Origin: Acanthamoeba sp. SK_2022b | Taxonomy: Eukaryota > Discosea > Longamoebia > Acanthamoebidae | NCBI GenBank assembly: GCA_027943245.1 | Contig: JANDJZ010000302.1 | Coordinates: 1-56,905, forward strand | Direction of reading: 5' to 3' | Length of the DNA stretch: 56,905 nucleotides | Part shown: one piece after another, positions 23,355 through 33,012 of the stretch | How the letters are laid out: every line of letters starts with the position of its first letter | How positions within the stretch are numbered: the first letter of the stretch is position 1 | Position numbers and translations under genes: made by a program | The notes under the pieces: generated by a model | Told to the model about the DNA's origin: nothing | The model's database searches: none | The model's input: the letters and a program-made list of their open reading frames with translations, nothing else

Positions 23355-23730
23355 CTATTTGGCGCTTTGCTTGTACTGGCCGACGTTCTCGAGGATCTTT
23401 TTGCCGCACATGGCACAGATGCCCTTCTTGTAGGCGCAGCCCTGGCAGTAGATGCCTTCCTGGTGCAGGTTCATCTTGCACACCTTGCACTTCTTGGCAT
23501 AAGGATTATATCGGGCCTTGCTGCTCAGTAGCTTGTTCTCCCCCACCTTTCTGCCGCCAGGCTGCGTCGTGTTTCGTGAACCCTCCTTCCAGGTGTCAGG
23601 ACAGATCACTTTCTTAAGTTTCGCCTCGCCTGCAGTGGGGGGGGGTATCATAAGGTGAGTAAACAATGAATGAAAGACACTCGACTCGCGAGGCCAGGCG
23701 GCTAGGACATGTACATTTCTTGCACACCAT
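23355..23730 (-). CDS. CRIPT: CRIPT homologue (Cys-rich PDZ-binding protein)
   Basis: This zinc-binding protein of about 100 residues is nearly universal in eukaryotes and linked to the spliceosome. Exon 1 encodes only MVCKK plus one base (ATG 23728-23730). It joins across an intron to CEAKLKKVICPDTWKEGSRN, restoring the first CxxC. The body TTQPGGRKVGENKLLSSKAR, CKVCKMNLHQEGIYCQGCAY and KKGICAMCGKKIL keeps every conserved CxxC pair. It ends NVGQYKQSAK. Human CRIPT has almost the same length and block order. Confidence 0.95.
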
Positions 23731-24977
23731 CTTGATGTTGTTCTGTATTTAGTTTCCTTGAGCCATTTCTTTCCTCCCTCCCTGTTCCCCGGTTTTTTCC
23801 GGATTAGGGCACCGAATAAAAATTAATCGTTGTTTTTTTGTTAGGCTGTTGTTTTATTTGTTCCTTCTTCGCTCTCCACTATCGCACCTTCCCCACTCCG
23901 TTAGTTACCTTCCGGAGGTCATCCACCTCATGCCCACATAAAAGAAGTGACATGTTCAACCAGGTACACGCCAGACACTCCGGAGGTTGTTCACAGAGCT
24001 CTGTTCTCATTCCGTTTTCTTTTCTGCAGGCGGACCACGATGTCGCCAATTTAACTCAATTCCGTAAAGGATCTTGTGAGTGAGCGACCTCGAAAGCTTT
24101 GAGAACGCCACCGGTACAACATCCCATGCCAATTAATTCAAAATTTCAACTCCGCTTCCATCCGATTATATGGCGTATATATAGATATATATGGAGCTCC
24201 TGCGTTCGTGTGATGTTCACAAATATTCAATATGGTTAAGATCCGACTCATCCCGTGACGTCGACTTTCTGTGCTGATGATCGCTCTCTCTACATATATA
24301 TATATATACCTCTTCGCGCGCTCAATCTTCGACCTCTTTTCTCCTCGCGTGCTAACCGCATTGACCGACGGCTTCGCCTACCACTTCAGACGTCTTCGCG
24401 GCGACCTCGCGCCGTTGCTGTCGTCGGAGTTGGACTGAGCGCTCTCGCCTCCCCTCAGCTGGCAGGTATTGCGCTTCCCCTTTGCCCTCATGTGCGGTGT
24501 TCTCGTCTCCTCTCTCGTGGGCGTGTGTTCTGATGACATCATTAGGGTTGACTGAACATCACTGATGAATTAATTACATTGTTACTCGTTCTGACAACAC
24601 ACACGCCCAGCGCTTTTGCCCGGTGGTTCATGTATCTGTGGACTTCTCTTTTCGATGTGGAGTTTGCTTACGCTCTCTCTGTTGTAGCTGTGCAGGCATG
24701 AAAGTTTCAAGCCGGCCCGACCGCCGCCTTCAGATCGCGCTGTCGCCCTTGAACGATACCTTGTGTCTTGGCTTAGGCCGTTCCCCGACCATTCAATTGC
24801 CAAATACAACGCGTCAAAGCCAATTTGAGTGCCGTTGAGCTCGGTTGGGGGATTGGGCAGTGGGCCTGCGGAGGCGGTGGTGGAGCAGCATCCTGACCAG
24901 GCAGCCGCGCAGGGTGTGGTTTGGATTTTGGTTTATTTAATACAGGTTGTGTTGTTTGCGGTCTTGTACCCAGCTGA
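23731..24977. other. Intergenic stretch with TATA-like elements and a doubtful small ORF
   Basis: No confident gene is seen in 1.2 kb. Two strong TATA-like runs occur near 24172-24191 and 24293-24307 on the + strand. About 130-160 bp after the second is a GC-rich stretch ending CAG|GTATTG, a fair splice donor. A candidate second exon has ATG 24698 and a 46-codon frame (MKVSSRPDRRLQIALSPLND...) to 24838, with no recognised family. This could be a small spliced gene, a non-coding transcript or chance. Confidence 0.3.
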
Positions 24978-26469
24978 TCACGCAGGAACTTGAGCCGATT
25001 CGAAGCCCAGCTCGAACATCAGATTCACGAAGCCCTGAGAGCGCACAACAGCGTCCCCCGCGTCGGCGACAGGAACCAGCAGCATGGCGATCGCAGAAAG
25101 CGCAACGCGCGGATGGAGAGGGCTGGCTTTTTCCTTTGGCGCGTACCTTAACGAAGTCCGCAGCGAATTGGTGCATGACCAGGATGGGCACGTATTCATC
25201 CAGATCTTCGTTTTCGAGGTTCATCCAATCCTGTACTCATGCACAAGACCACCGCAGCGTGTCACACCAGCTTGCGTCAAAAAATGACTGAAATAATGAG
25301 AAATAAATAAATAAATAATAAAAATGTAAAGATAACGAGTACCAAGACCATCTCTTCGGCTGCTCGCTGCATCAGGTTGAAGAACTCGCGGTCGTCAACG
25401 CCATAGGCCTTCTTGATGTTCAGAATCTTTTACCGTGGCGCGACACAGGTCAGCGGATGCCCATGCTCATGAATCGCGGGACGCTGCTGTGCACTGCCTC
25501 ACAAGCGACTTGTGTGCGCCTTACCTTGTGGATGAGCTGTACGGTGCCGCGACTGAGCAACTCTCCCGGCACGACGCTGTTGGCAGTCGCCGTGAGGGCT
25601 GTGGCCGCGGCTTCGGCGTCTGATCGCGACAGCGCTCCTGGCCCGCTCTGCAGCGACATGAACTTCTTGCCCTCCCTTCCCTGCACGCCGCAGAGGCCCA
25701 CGTGTAGGGTCACTTGTACGCGCACCACAGCCACGATAGGAAGTTGGGAGGTGCCTTCTTCTTGCGCTTGGGCCCGTAGATGTGCTCGCTCTCGGAGAAG
25801 AGGCGGGAGAACCACTGGACCCACTTCTGCTCACCGTTGGGGTTGTTGACCATAGCATTCCACATCTTCCACGTGCAATACGCTTGGAACTGCGTCTGTT
25901 GCCGTTCGTTTCATTGAAACCGAAAGCCCAGTCCAGGCGTCTGGTGAGGAGCCGCACGAGCAATGGAGAGGAAGCGTGTGAGTTGCGTACTTGGAAGTCT
26001 CCTCGCGAGGTGGACTGCCTCCCGTTGGAAGAGTTCTCCTGCGAGTAGCACAGGTCGATGAACTCCAAAAAGTCCTCCTCGTTGAACCGCCCCTTCTTCT
26101 GTCTGCTCCGCGATCTCCGTAAGGCTATCGTTTCTAATGACAAGAGGTTCTGCACTGTGCAGCGAGGCGGACATGGGAGAAGGAGGACCACGGACCGATC
26201 GAGAACGTAGAGCGTGCCCAGGTGACAAAAGTCGACAGAGTACTCGCGCACCACGTTGATGAGACGAACACGCAGGAGGTCCTGAATTGTCTATTCGGCC
26301 GCCAGGTGGTCAAAGAGCGAACCGGGGGGGGGGACAAAGAACGAAAGCAGAAAAAGGGAAACAGATAATGATGTACGAGGTAGGTGTATTCCTCGGAGCG
26401 AGGCTGCATGGCCTTAACGCGCTTAAACTCCTCCACGGCTTTCTCTTTCAGCACCTGCACGTTACCCAT
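24978..26469 (-). CDS. Conserved hypothetical protein, possible degenerate EF-hand
   Basis: I do not recognise the family. Start MGNVQVLKEKAVEEFKRVKA at 26469; seven or so exons. If the intron beginning GTCCGT at ~26201 is spliced, the second and third exons join as GTLYVLDRQKKGRFNEEDF, shaped like a degenerate EF-hand loop (D....G.F..EDF). Further exons read QAYCTWKMWNAMVNNPNGEQ, VQWFSRLFSESEHIYGPKRK, KKFMSLQSGPGALSR, ILNIKKAYGVDDREFFNLMQ, LENEDLDEYVPILVMHQFAA and GFVNLMFELGFESAQVPA, ending TGA at 24978. There are no membrane segments and the protein looks soluble and mostly helical. A frame change near 25740 needs a very short intron (about 45-55 bp) or reflects a sequence error. Confidence 0.6.
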
Positions 26470-26927
26470 CTTCTACAGCTGTTTTTTTTTTTTTTTTTGA
26501 TATTTTCCTTTTTGTCGCAGTGAAAACAGAAAGGCTGTGCGTGGTGCGGGCACTGCCTGGATGCTGTCCACACAGCCTATCCAGGACAAAATTTGCCTGG
26601 CTATGTGACATCACCAAGGTATGCTCCTGCATGTACACAATGGCTGAACCCTGTGTTTGTAGCCCTCAACTGCCCACCTGGGCAATGCAAATTGCAAGAC
26701 AGTGTAGCAGAAGTTGCACATCATAAAGAAACTGGACCAGAAGGTCATTGGTGCAGGAGTGGACAAAAACAAGGACATCTACATCCTGCATGAATGTGCC
26801 ATGCTGTTCATGCTGCTCTACCTCCAAAATGTGGCAGTTGTGGATGAGGCTCTCCTTGGTGCTCTTATACAGCAACACACTGAATATAAGGGGAGGGTAA
26901 GACATGGCATTCACCAAGAGCTGCCTC

Positions 26928-26962
26928 TATTATCAAATGAGAGGTCCTCTCATTTGATAATA
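26928..26962. repeat. Perfect 17-bp palindrome with one-base centre
   Basis: The left arm TATTATCAAATGAGAGG at 26928-26944 and its exact reverse complement at 26946-26962 are separated by a single T. Confidence 0.95.
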
Positions 26963-27540
26963 GTCATTTTAATTTCAAGATTTAGCTCCTCAAAATAGGT
27001 TTTAATGGTGCCATTTTGGCTAGCAGTACCATCACAAAAGTATGACATGCTCTTTGCGTTGCACCATGTTCACCAGCATTGCCTTAATGTTGTACTCACA
27101 CCACCTTGCTCATACATTGTCCTAATACACCTCTGCCCACATAGATGACAGTGCATCCAATCCATCATCTGGGTCTGCACAATGATAAACACGCACATAA
27201 CTCAATCTTTTCCATTTTTAGGTTGTTTTTTTTCATTGCATACACAAACCCAGTCCTAAAGTGCTCCTTTACCTACATCAAACTATGCATTTGCTTTGTT
27301 CTGGTGCCAATATCAAGCTACTGTATGTCCAAAGTGTTGACATTCAGCTGGTGGCGCAAAGTCAGCTCATGAGCCATTCCCCCAGCCACCCAATACCCAA
27401 TGGCCTGTTATTCAGTTGTTCACAGCTTTGAGGTGCTTGCAGGATGATTGTGCAAGGGCAGCTGATAGGAATCATGCATGGTTTTTTATCTTCAGAACCA
27501 ACTCATACACATACAGGACCAGATTGGGTGCACATCTGTA

Positions 27541-27804
27541 GTGAAAGAGGTGCATGAGCTTTGTGCATGCCTTTGTGATGGTATTCAACAAGATCACCCA
27601 CAACACATGCCCAAACATGACAACATTGAGGGTGTAATTGTGGAAAGGTGGGAGCATTAAGTACCCCTACGTGATGGAAAAGCAAGCATAAATGTCATGA
27701 AGACCTCCAACATCACATTGGGTGAAGGAGGTACATGAGCATCATATATGCTTACCTGATGGTAGAGCAGAGAGAGATGCCAAGAAGACCATCAACATCA
27801 CGTG
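27541..27804. repeat. Diverged tandem repeat inside island B
   Basis: GTGAA(A/G)GAGGT(G/A)CATGAGC occurs at 27541 and 27722, each followed by ATGC.T.. and TGATGGTA. AAGACC..CAACATCAC occurs at 27700-27716 and 27785-27801. The pieces fit a roughly 85-180 bp unit repeated two to three times and heavily diverged. Confidence 0.6.
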
Positions 27805-28374
27805 TCCCTGAACAGATGGCAGGTTGTATGGAAGCAAGCATGTGCTGTGTCATCAGCAAGGATGCAGGCAATGAGGCAGGTGCAAACACACCACCTGCAC
27901 ATGCATGACTGTGCAGCATTATCTTCATGAGAGTTATTTAGGTGCAGGAGCTACACCGTCAGCATGGTTCATGTATACATGTAAAAGGATGGGTTTACTT
28001 TATGCAACATCCACTGGGAAAGTCATCCTTTTGCATGTATTCTTTGGTAGAACGCAATGGCTGCCATCATGAATGGATGAAGCACCCACCCTAAGTGATT
28101 GCAAGGAATTTGGTGGGACTTACCAGACAATGAATGAACCCAACCCCAAGGCATTTTACCATTAATGTTCCTGCCCAGTCCTGTCTGATTTTTTGGTGTG
28201 CTACTCCACCCATCAGCAATGAGTGGACAATGGGTTTGCATGGGCAAACACAGCCTGGAAGTTCACAGTTACAGGTGATGTATAGTCCTGGGTTTCACAG
28301 TGCTTTCTCACACATCAAACAATAGAAGCATTTTAAAAAAAGTACAACCACCAACACCAAAAGCACACACTGGC

Positions 28375-30100
28375 TTAGAATTCGCCATCAAGTGTGTTGG
28401 GAAGAAGGTAGGGGTGGTGGAGAGCTTGGGCGGCGGAGATCCGCTTGGTGCTGTCGTGGTTGGTGAGCTGGTGCGCCAAATGCAGCCCGTTGAAGTCCGG
28501 GTCCAGGAGCCTGAGCGACTGGCGTAGCTGACCTCTGCCCCTGCATCTACAATCCCCAAATCCACATGATTAAAAGGCACGCGTGTTGTGTGGGTGCGCC
28601 ATACCTGTCAACACCAAGCTCTGTGGACATCAGCTGAGCGCGAGTCTCCTTGAGCGACCTCTTCGTGGTCATGACTTTGGCAAGCAGCGTGGTAAACCTT
28701 TCGCTTCTGGCCTGATCGCCACCAAGCACTTCACCAATCAAAAACTCAAGAAGGATGACGCCCGCAGCATATTGGTCACATCTCCCACCTCGCGCGGCCT
28801 CCTGTAAGACAATGTCAGCCTTGTCATTTTGTGGTGCCTGGAAATGTGTACTTGAAGTTCTTCCTGTGTGACCTCGAGATGCATGGCCCTATTACCCTCA
28901 GGGGAGCGGTAGCCATCCGTGCCCATGCACTCATCAGGAATAAGGCCTGGTAGAAGACAAGTGAACTGGAAATCGATGAGCTTCACCCGCACTTCTAGAC
29001 GGGGGAGAAGATGAGCAATTGCACGATGAGACCTGACAACGATCAAGGAGGAAACTAACCATCTTGCGGCGTGAGCCAAACAAGCACGTTGGCTGGTTTG
29101 ATATCTCGGTGCACCAAACCAATGGCGTGCATGCATGCAAGCGCCTGTTTGTTTCACAGAGTCAGATACAGAAACAGAAATCATAGCGGATATCCAACCT
29201 TGAGAAGGCCCGTAATGTAACCCTTGACGTGCCCTGGATGTTGTGGAGAGAAGTCCCACCCAAGTGTAGGGATGTATTCTATCTCCAGACCGAAGTCTTG
29301 TGTTGCTTCATTGCTCCAATAGCGCAAGAGCCGCGGCGTGATATCTGAGGTTCAAGTGGCGGGATCAGCAAGCACCACAAGCTTGCCATTGGGCCAAAAA
29401 CGCTACGAACCATACGATTGCAAAAGGGTGTAGGCCTGGACTTCGGCTTGGAGGTCGTCATCGTCGCAGGGCCTTTTGATGATCACCAGCGTGCCATCGG
29501 GTCGCTGGCAGAGTTCAACTTCAACGTATTCCCTCTGTGAGACGCATTCTTAGCCATTGCCTGTTTGCGCTCGCCTCCTCATGAATAAGAACGTATAGGT
29601 ACCCCAAGATGTTGCACCACAACAAGCCCAGTGCTGTCTTGAGGCTGTCCTTCCTGAGCGTTGACGCGTCAAAATCGTTCAACTATGCAAGAAACCTCGC
29701 CATTTGTAGTAGGAGTACTTGAGTGCCAGGTCGTGTAACCTTTTCTATTCCCTTTTCATTCCTAGTCTTGTCGTCATTGCCGTGCTTGATGTCATCGCCA
29801 TGCTCGTCGTCACTGTGCTCGTCATCATCCGTAGGGGAGGTTAGCCCCCCATTAGGGCTCGGGCTTCCCTCCTGCATTGATGACATACGCAGACACAGAA
29901 GATTGGTGAAACACTGTAGTGATATAAGCAACAGAGCTGACGCTGGCGGTACTTTCTCTAGCAGTCCTTTTATGGCGTCTTTGAACAGTTGTACGTCACG
30001 CGTTGTAACATTGGGCGACCCCGATGCCTCCCACGCTGGGGCATCGCTCGCCCGCTTCAAAGGGCTGGTGTGGTGTGGTTGAAGGTCTATGATCAAGGGA
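28375..30100 (-). CDS. Divergent protein kinase with DFQ in place of DFG
   Basis: This is a Ser/Thr-type kinase in about eight short exons. Visible subdomains are the ATP-site Lys in RPDGTLVIIKRP, the catalytic loop IGLVHRDIKPANVLVW, then KLIDFQFTCLLPGL, where the metal-binding Asp is kept but DFG Gly is Gln. The activation segment is MGTDGYRSPE, followed by CDQYAAGVILLEFLIGE and a C-lobe ending STKRISAAQALHHPYL and NTLDGEF. The order of blocks after subdomain IX is reminiscent of CDC7/CK2-related kinases, which is a weak inference. An acidic linker (DDDEHSDDEHGDDIKHG) precedes the kinase fold. The 5' end is uncertain: no convincing ATG exon was identified upstream of about 30100. Confidence 0.72.
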
Positions 30101-30397
30101 TTAGAAATCAAACTTGCCACCAGAGGCAGGACATGTACGTACTTGTCATGGTAGTTGTGTTTGCGATCTTGTTTGCAACGCTGCCACCAGAAACACAAAA
30201 GAGCGCCACAAGACCTCGCGGAATCCTGTGGCGCCTGGAACGCCAAGAATCTCCACCAAATAAAGATAACCAGAAAAATCGAACCTGTTGGGCTGTTAAT
30301 TCGCCGATATACCTGTTTGGGTCAAAAACCTTGGTTAGGAAGACCTGTAGTCCCTCAAGCCATCAGTTAACTCTGTATCCATTCTTGAAGAGAGTAG

Positions 30398-30846
30398 ATG
30401 CCCCGCACAACTCTTCTCTTTGCCCTGCTGGGCGCAGCCATAATGGCTTTCCTCGTGGCCCTTGTCAGTGCTGACGACGTAACCTTCCATCATCTGTGGT
30501 TTCAAAGGATCTCTCTCATGCTCACCCGCTTCTTTTCTGCCCAGTGCTCGTGGTGCTCAACGGTTTCTCCTGGATGCCCGCCTGGGCAACAGTGCGTGCC
30601 AGGGCACAAATTTGGAGAGTTTATTTGTAAGCAGAGTGACGCGCACTCGCTCGACCAGGACTCTATGGTATCTGCCCATCTCCCTTGACCAAGTAGAAGC
30701 GATATCTTGCTAACCCAGTTTCTTTTGTCCAGTGTTCGTGGTGCTCAGCGTATTCTCCTGGATGCCCGCCTGGGCAACGGTGCGTTCAAGGGCACAAATT
30801 TGGCGAGTTTATCTGCGCGCCTGCTCCTATCGTTGCCGCTGAGTGA
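30398..30846 (+). CDS. Small secreted Cys-rich protein with duplicated exons
   Basis: Three phase-0 exons (30398-30478, 30545-30667, 30733-30846) encode 105 residues. Exon 1 is a signal peptide (MPRTTLLFALLGAAIMAFLV then ALVSADD). Exons 2 and 3 each encode one module of the same form, CSWC-x6-C-PPGQ(Q/R)-C-x10-C, with GHKFGEFIC shared exactly. The DNA of the two modules differs at only about ten of 85 positions, so the duplication is recent. No known family was recognised; five Cys per module hints at disulphide pairing between modules or chains. It would be secreted or lodged in the cyst wall or endocytic lumen. Confidence 0.7.
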
Positions 30847-31074
30847 TGAATGCTTGCTTCTCCACCTGCTTTCATGAAAGTTACTATAATGAATGAACGT
30901 TAAAGATAGAATCATGTCTTTGCATCAAGGGGAGCTGTCTCTCCTCTCGCCTCCTTCTCTCTCTCTCTCTCGAGTAACCCTCCTTCCTGCCCATCAGCTG
31001 ACGGCCCTACTGCAGCACTTTAATCTTGCCACAGGAGTTGCATCGAAGCAACCAGTTGATGCTAACGTGTGCGG

Positions 31075-32616
31075 TCAGTACAGATAGGGGATGATGCGGT
31101 AGGGGACCGCGCGGCAGTAGTCCTTCCACACCTGGCCGTACTTGAGCTCGCACACTCGGCTGTCCTCTCGCTCGCGCGGGAAGAGCAACGCGACGTAATA
31201 GAGCGGGTAGAGCCACGGCAGCAGCGCGGCCACGCTACAGGGCTCGCGGTGCGTGAGGGCCGCGAGGCCGCCGGGCAGCGCGAGGGCGATGGCCATGACG
31301 ATCTCGCCCAGGTAGTTGATGTGGCGCGAAAGGCCCCACCAGCCGGAGCACAGGAGGCGCGAGCCGGGTATCACGCGAGGCGCAATGCCCAGGAACGACG
31401 AAGCGGGCGCAGTCTTGAAGGCGTACTTCTGGTTGTTGGCGCCGCGTGAGAGCGTCCAGCCGATAAAGAAGCAGATGACGGCGAGGAGGGCGTGGAGGGC
31501 GGAGATGTCGTGGTGCGGACCGCGAGCGAGCAGGGACCAGACGCCGATCTCGTAGAAGAAGGGGTAGAAGCAGAGGCAGCCCCAGATGAGCTTGAATCCG
31601 ACTCGCTCGGCAAAAAGATCGTACGTGTACAAGTGCACGTGCTGTCGCCCCCCCCCCCCCAATCGCTGGTGAGCGATCGACGCAGACCACCAGCAGACAA
31701 GCAGACGACATCGAAAGAGTGCCAAGCCTCACGTACCTCGTGATACATGTACTCGGCGACGAAGAAGGAGAAGAGGAAGAGGTAGGTGGCGAGTCCGAGC
31801 GAGAGCCGCCCCAAGTCGTGGTACTGCTTGATGGCAGCCGACAGCAGGACGCACTCGAGGATGACGGCGCCCACCAGGTAGAGGAACATCTTGTAGTCGA
31901 ACAGGCCGATGCGTGGGTTGAACTCGAGCCCGGCGTAGAAGTCCATCAGGAACGAGCCGATACCAGCCGAAGTCGAGGAGGGAGACTCCCTCTGGACATC
32001 GCCGCCCTTCTTCGCTCGCTGCTTATCGTCGTCCTTCTTGTGCTTGCCCTGATCGGCAGTGAGGGCCCTACGACCCGTGTCCTGGAGCTGGGGAGGCAAT
32101 CGCTTCCCTGGTGTGTGGACGAACGCGGCACTAGCGCTGTAGCGTTAAGGAAAGAAACGGCGGGAGTGGAGTGGGTCGCACCTTTGACGTAGAAGATGAA
32201 GGAGCACAGGAGGCCGTAGAAGTTGCCAGCGTGAAAGCAAGTCCATATGTTGTTGGCCAAGTACTCTCCGTCGACAACGCTGGCGTAGGACTGTGGGTGG
32301 TGCGCTAGTCAGCGAAAGAGGTCTATAGGTGGTGGGAGGGGTCGCACCAGCCCGAGGAAGGCCAGCGTCACGATGAAGAGGACTCGCAGGCCGTTAAGCC
32401 GGTAGACCAGAGCCTTGCCCTGTCGGTCACATGCATAACCCACAACCACTGTAGCTGGCACCACCTGCAACACCCACTCAGCCATGTGAGGTCGTGCAGC
32501 GGTGGACCGTTGTGCGATAGTTGGCCGTGAGCAATTGTTACCGCATGTAGAGCAGCGCACGCGACCATGAGCGCCCCTACATAGATAAGCGAGTGTAGCA
32601 AGCTTCCCTCTTCCAT
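31075..32616 (-). CDS. ERG24: Delta(14)-sterol reductase (ERG24/TM7SF2 family)
   Basis: This multi-pass ER enzyme would reduce the C14-C15 double bond of sterol intermediates with NADPH. The start MEEGSLLHSLIYVGALMVAC is at ATG 32614-32616. Exon 2 continues with the YRLNGLRVLF block, the equivalent of YRxNG. Further signatures are FMDFYAGLEFNPRIG, CLCFYPFFYEIGVW, LLCSGWWGLSRHINYLGE and the C-terminal YGQVWKDYCRAVPYRIIPYLY split as the family's W..YC..VPYRIIP end. A Lys-rich linker (DDDKQRAKKGGDVQRE) interrupts the front part and may be loop sequence. At least four introns. A 7-dehydrocholesterol reductase is possible, but the motifs fit C14 reductases better. Confidence 0.87.
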
Positions 32617-33012
32617 CTTTCACTGCCTTGGCTTCTAAAGATCAAAAGTCTGACAATGTCACATTTTTAATTTTTGTTTTGTTTTGTTTTGTGTCGTGTC
32701 GTGCTTTGTCTGCGGTACAGAGTGCAGCAGCTTTATGGGTTGGAAAGGCCTGCAGGAAGGGCCGCAAGCACAGCGCTGAAGCGTTGCATGGTGGTGATGG
32801 GAGCCTATAATCTATAGGAACACTCCCTCCCCTCGAAGAGGGAGTGTCATGAGCTCCTCGCCTCCCTCTCCCCTTTTTTAGTGTGTTTGTTTTCCTCCTC
32901 TGGGACCTCCCTCTTTCTCTTCACCATCTCCTCGCACCGGGCCCACAGGCCTCTGCCGTCCACCGCCGCTGGCTCATGTTCGCTCTCTACAGTTGTGTCC
33001 AGGTCGCCTCCA
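32617..33012. other. Spacer with two small hairpins
   Basis: It lies between the sterol reductase start and the stop of the next minus-strand gene. CCTATA-ATC-TATAGG at 32804-32818 is followed by a 10-bp perfect stem, ACACTCCCTC at 32820-32829 and GAGGGAGTGT at 32838-32847. No exon was seen. Confidence 0.5.

Larger units (their letters stand above)
26470..28374. other. Gene-free, CpG-depleted stretch (island B)
   Basis: After a poly-T run at about 26481-26498, the segment 26549-28382 holds seven CpG dinucleotides in 1.83 kb, with none in the first 508 bases. TG and CA are in excess. Short open frames exist (for example 26714-26998), but none shows a known domain or a clear exon structure. 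The depletion stops at the kinase gene: the next CpG is at 28383, eight bases inside its stop codon. The segment contains a 17-bp perfect palindrome and a diverged tandem repeat. Confidence 0.85.

Noticed and set aside
24978..26469. Reading the unknown gene as a frameshifted pseudogene
   Set aside because: Both frame changes can be explained by introns with acceptable ends, and the joined exons look conserved.
26714..26998. 95-codon frame in island B as a gene
   Set aside because: No homology, no exon partners and it runs through the palindrome; more likely chance in CpG-poor DNA.
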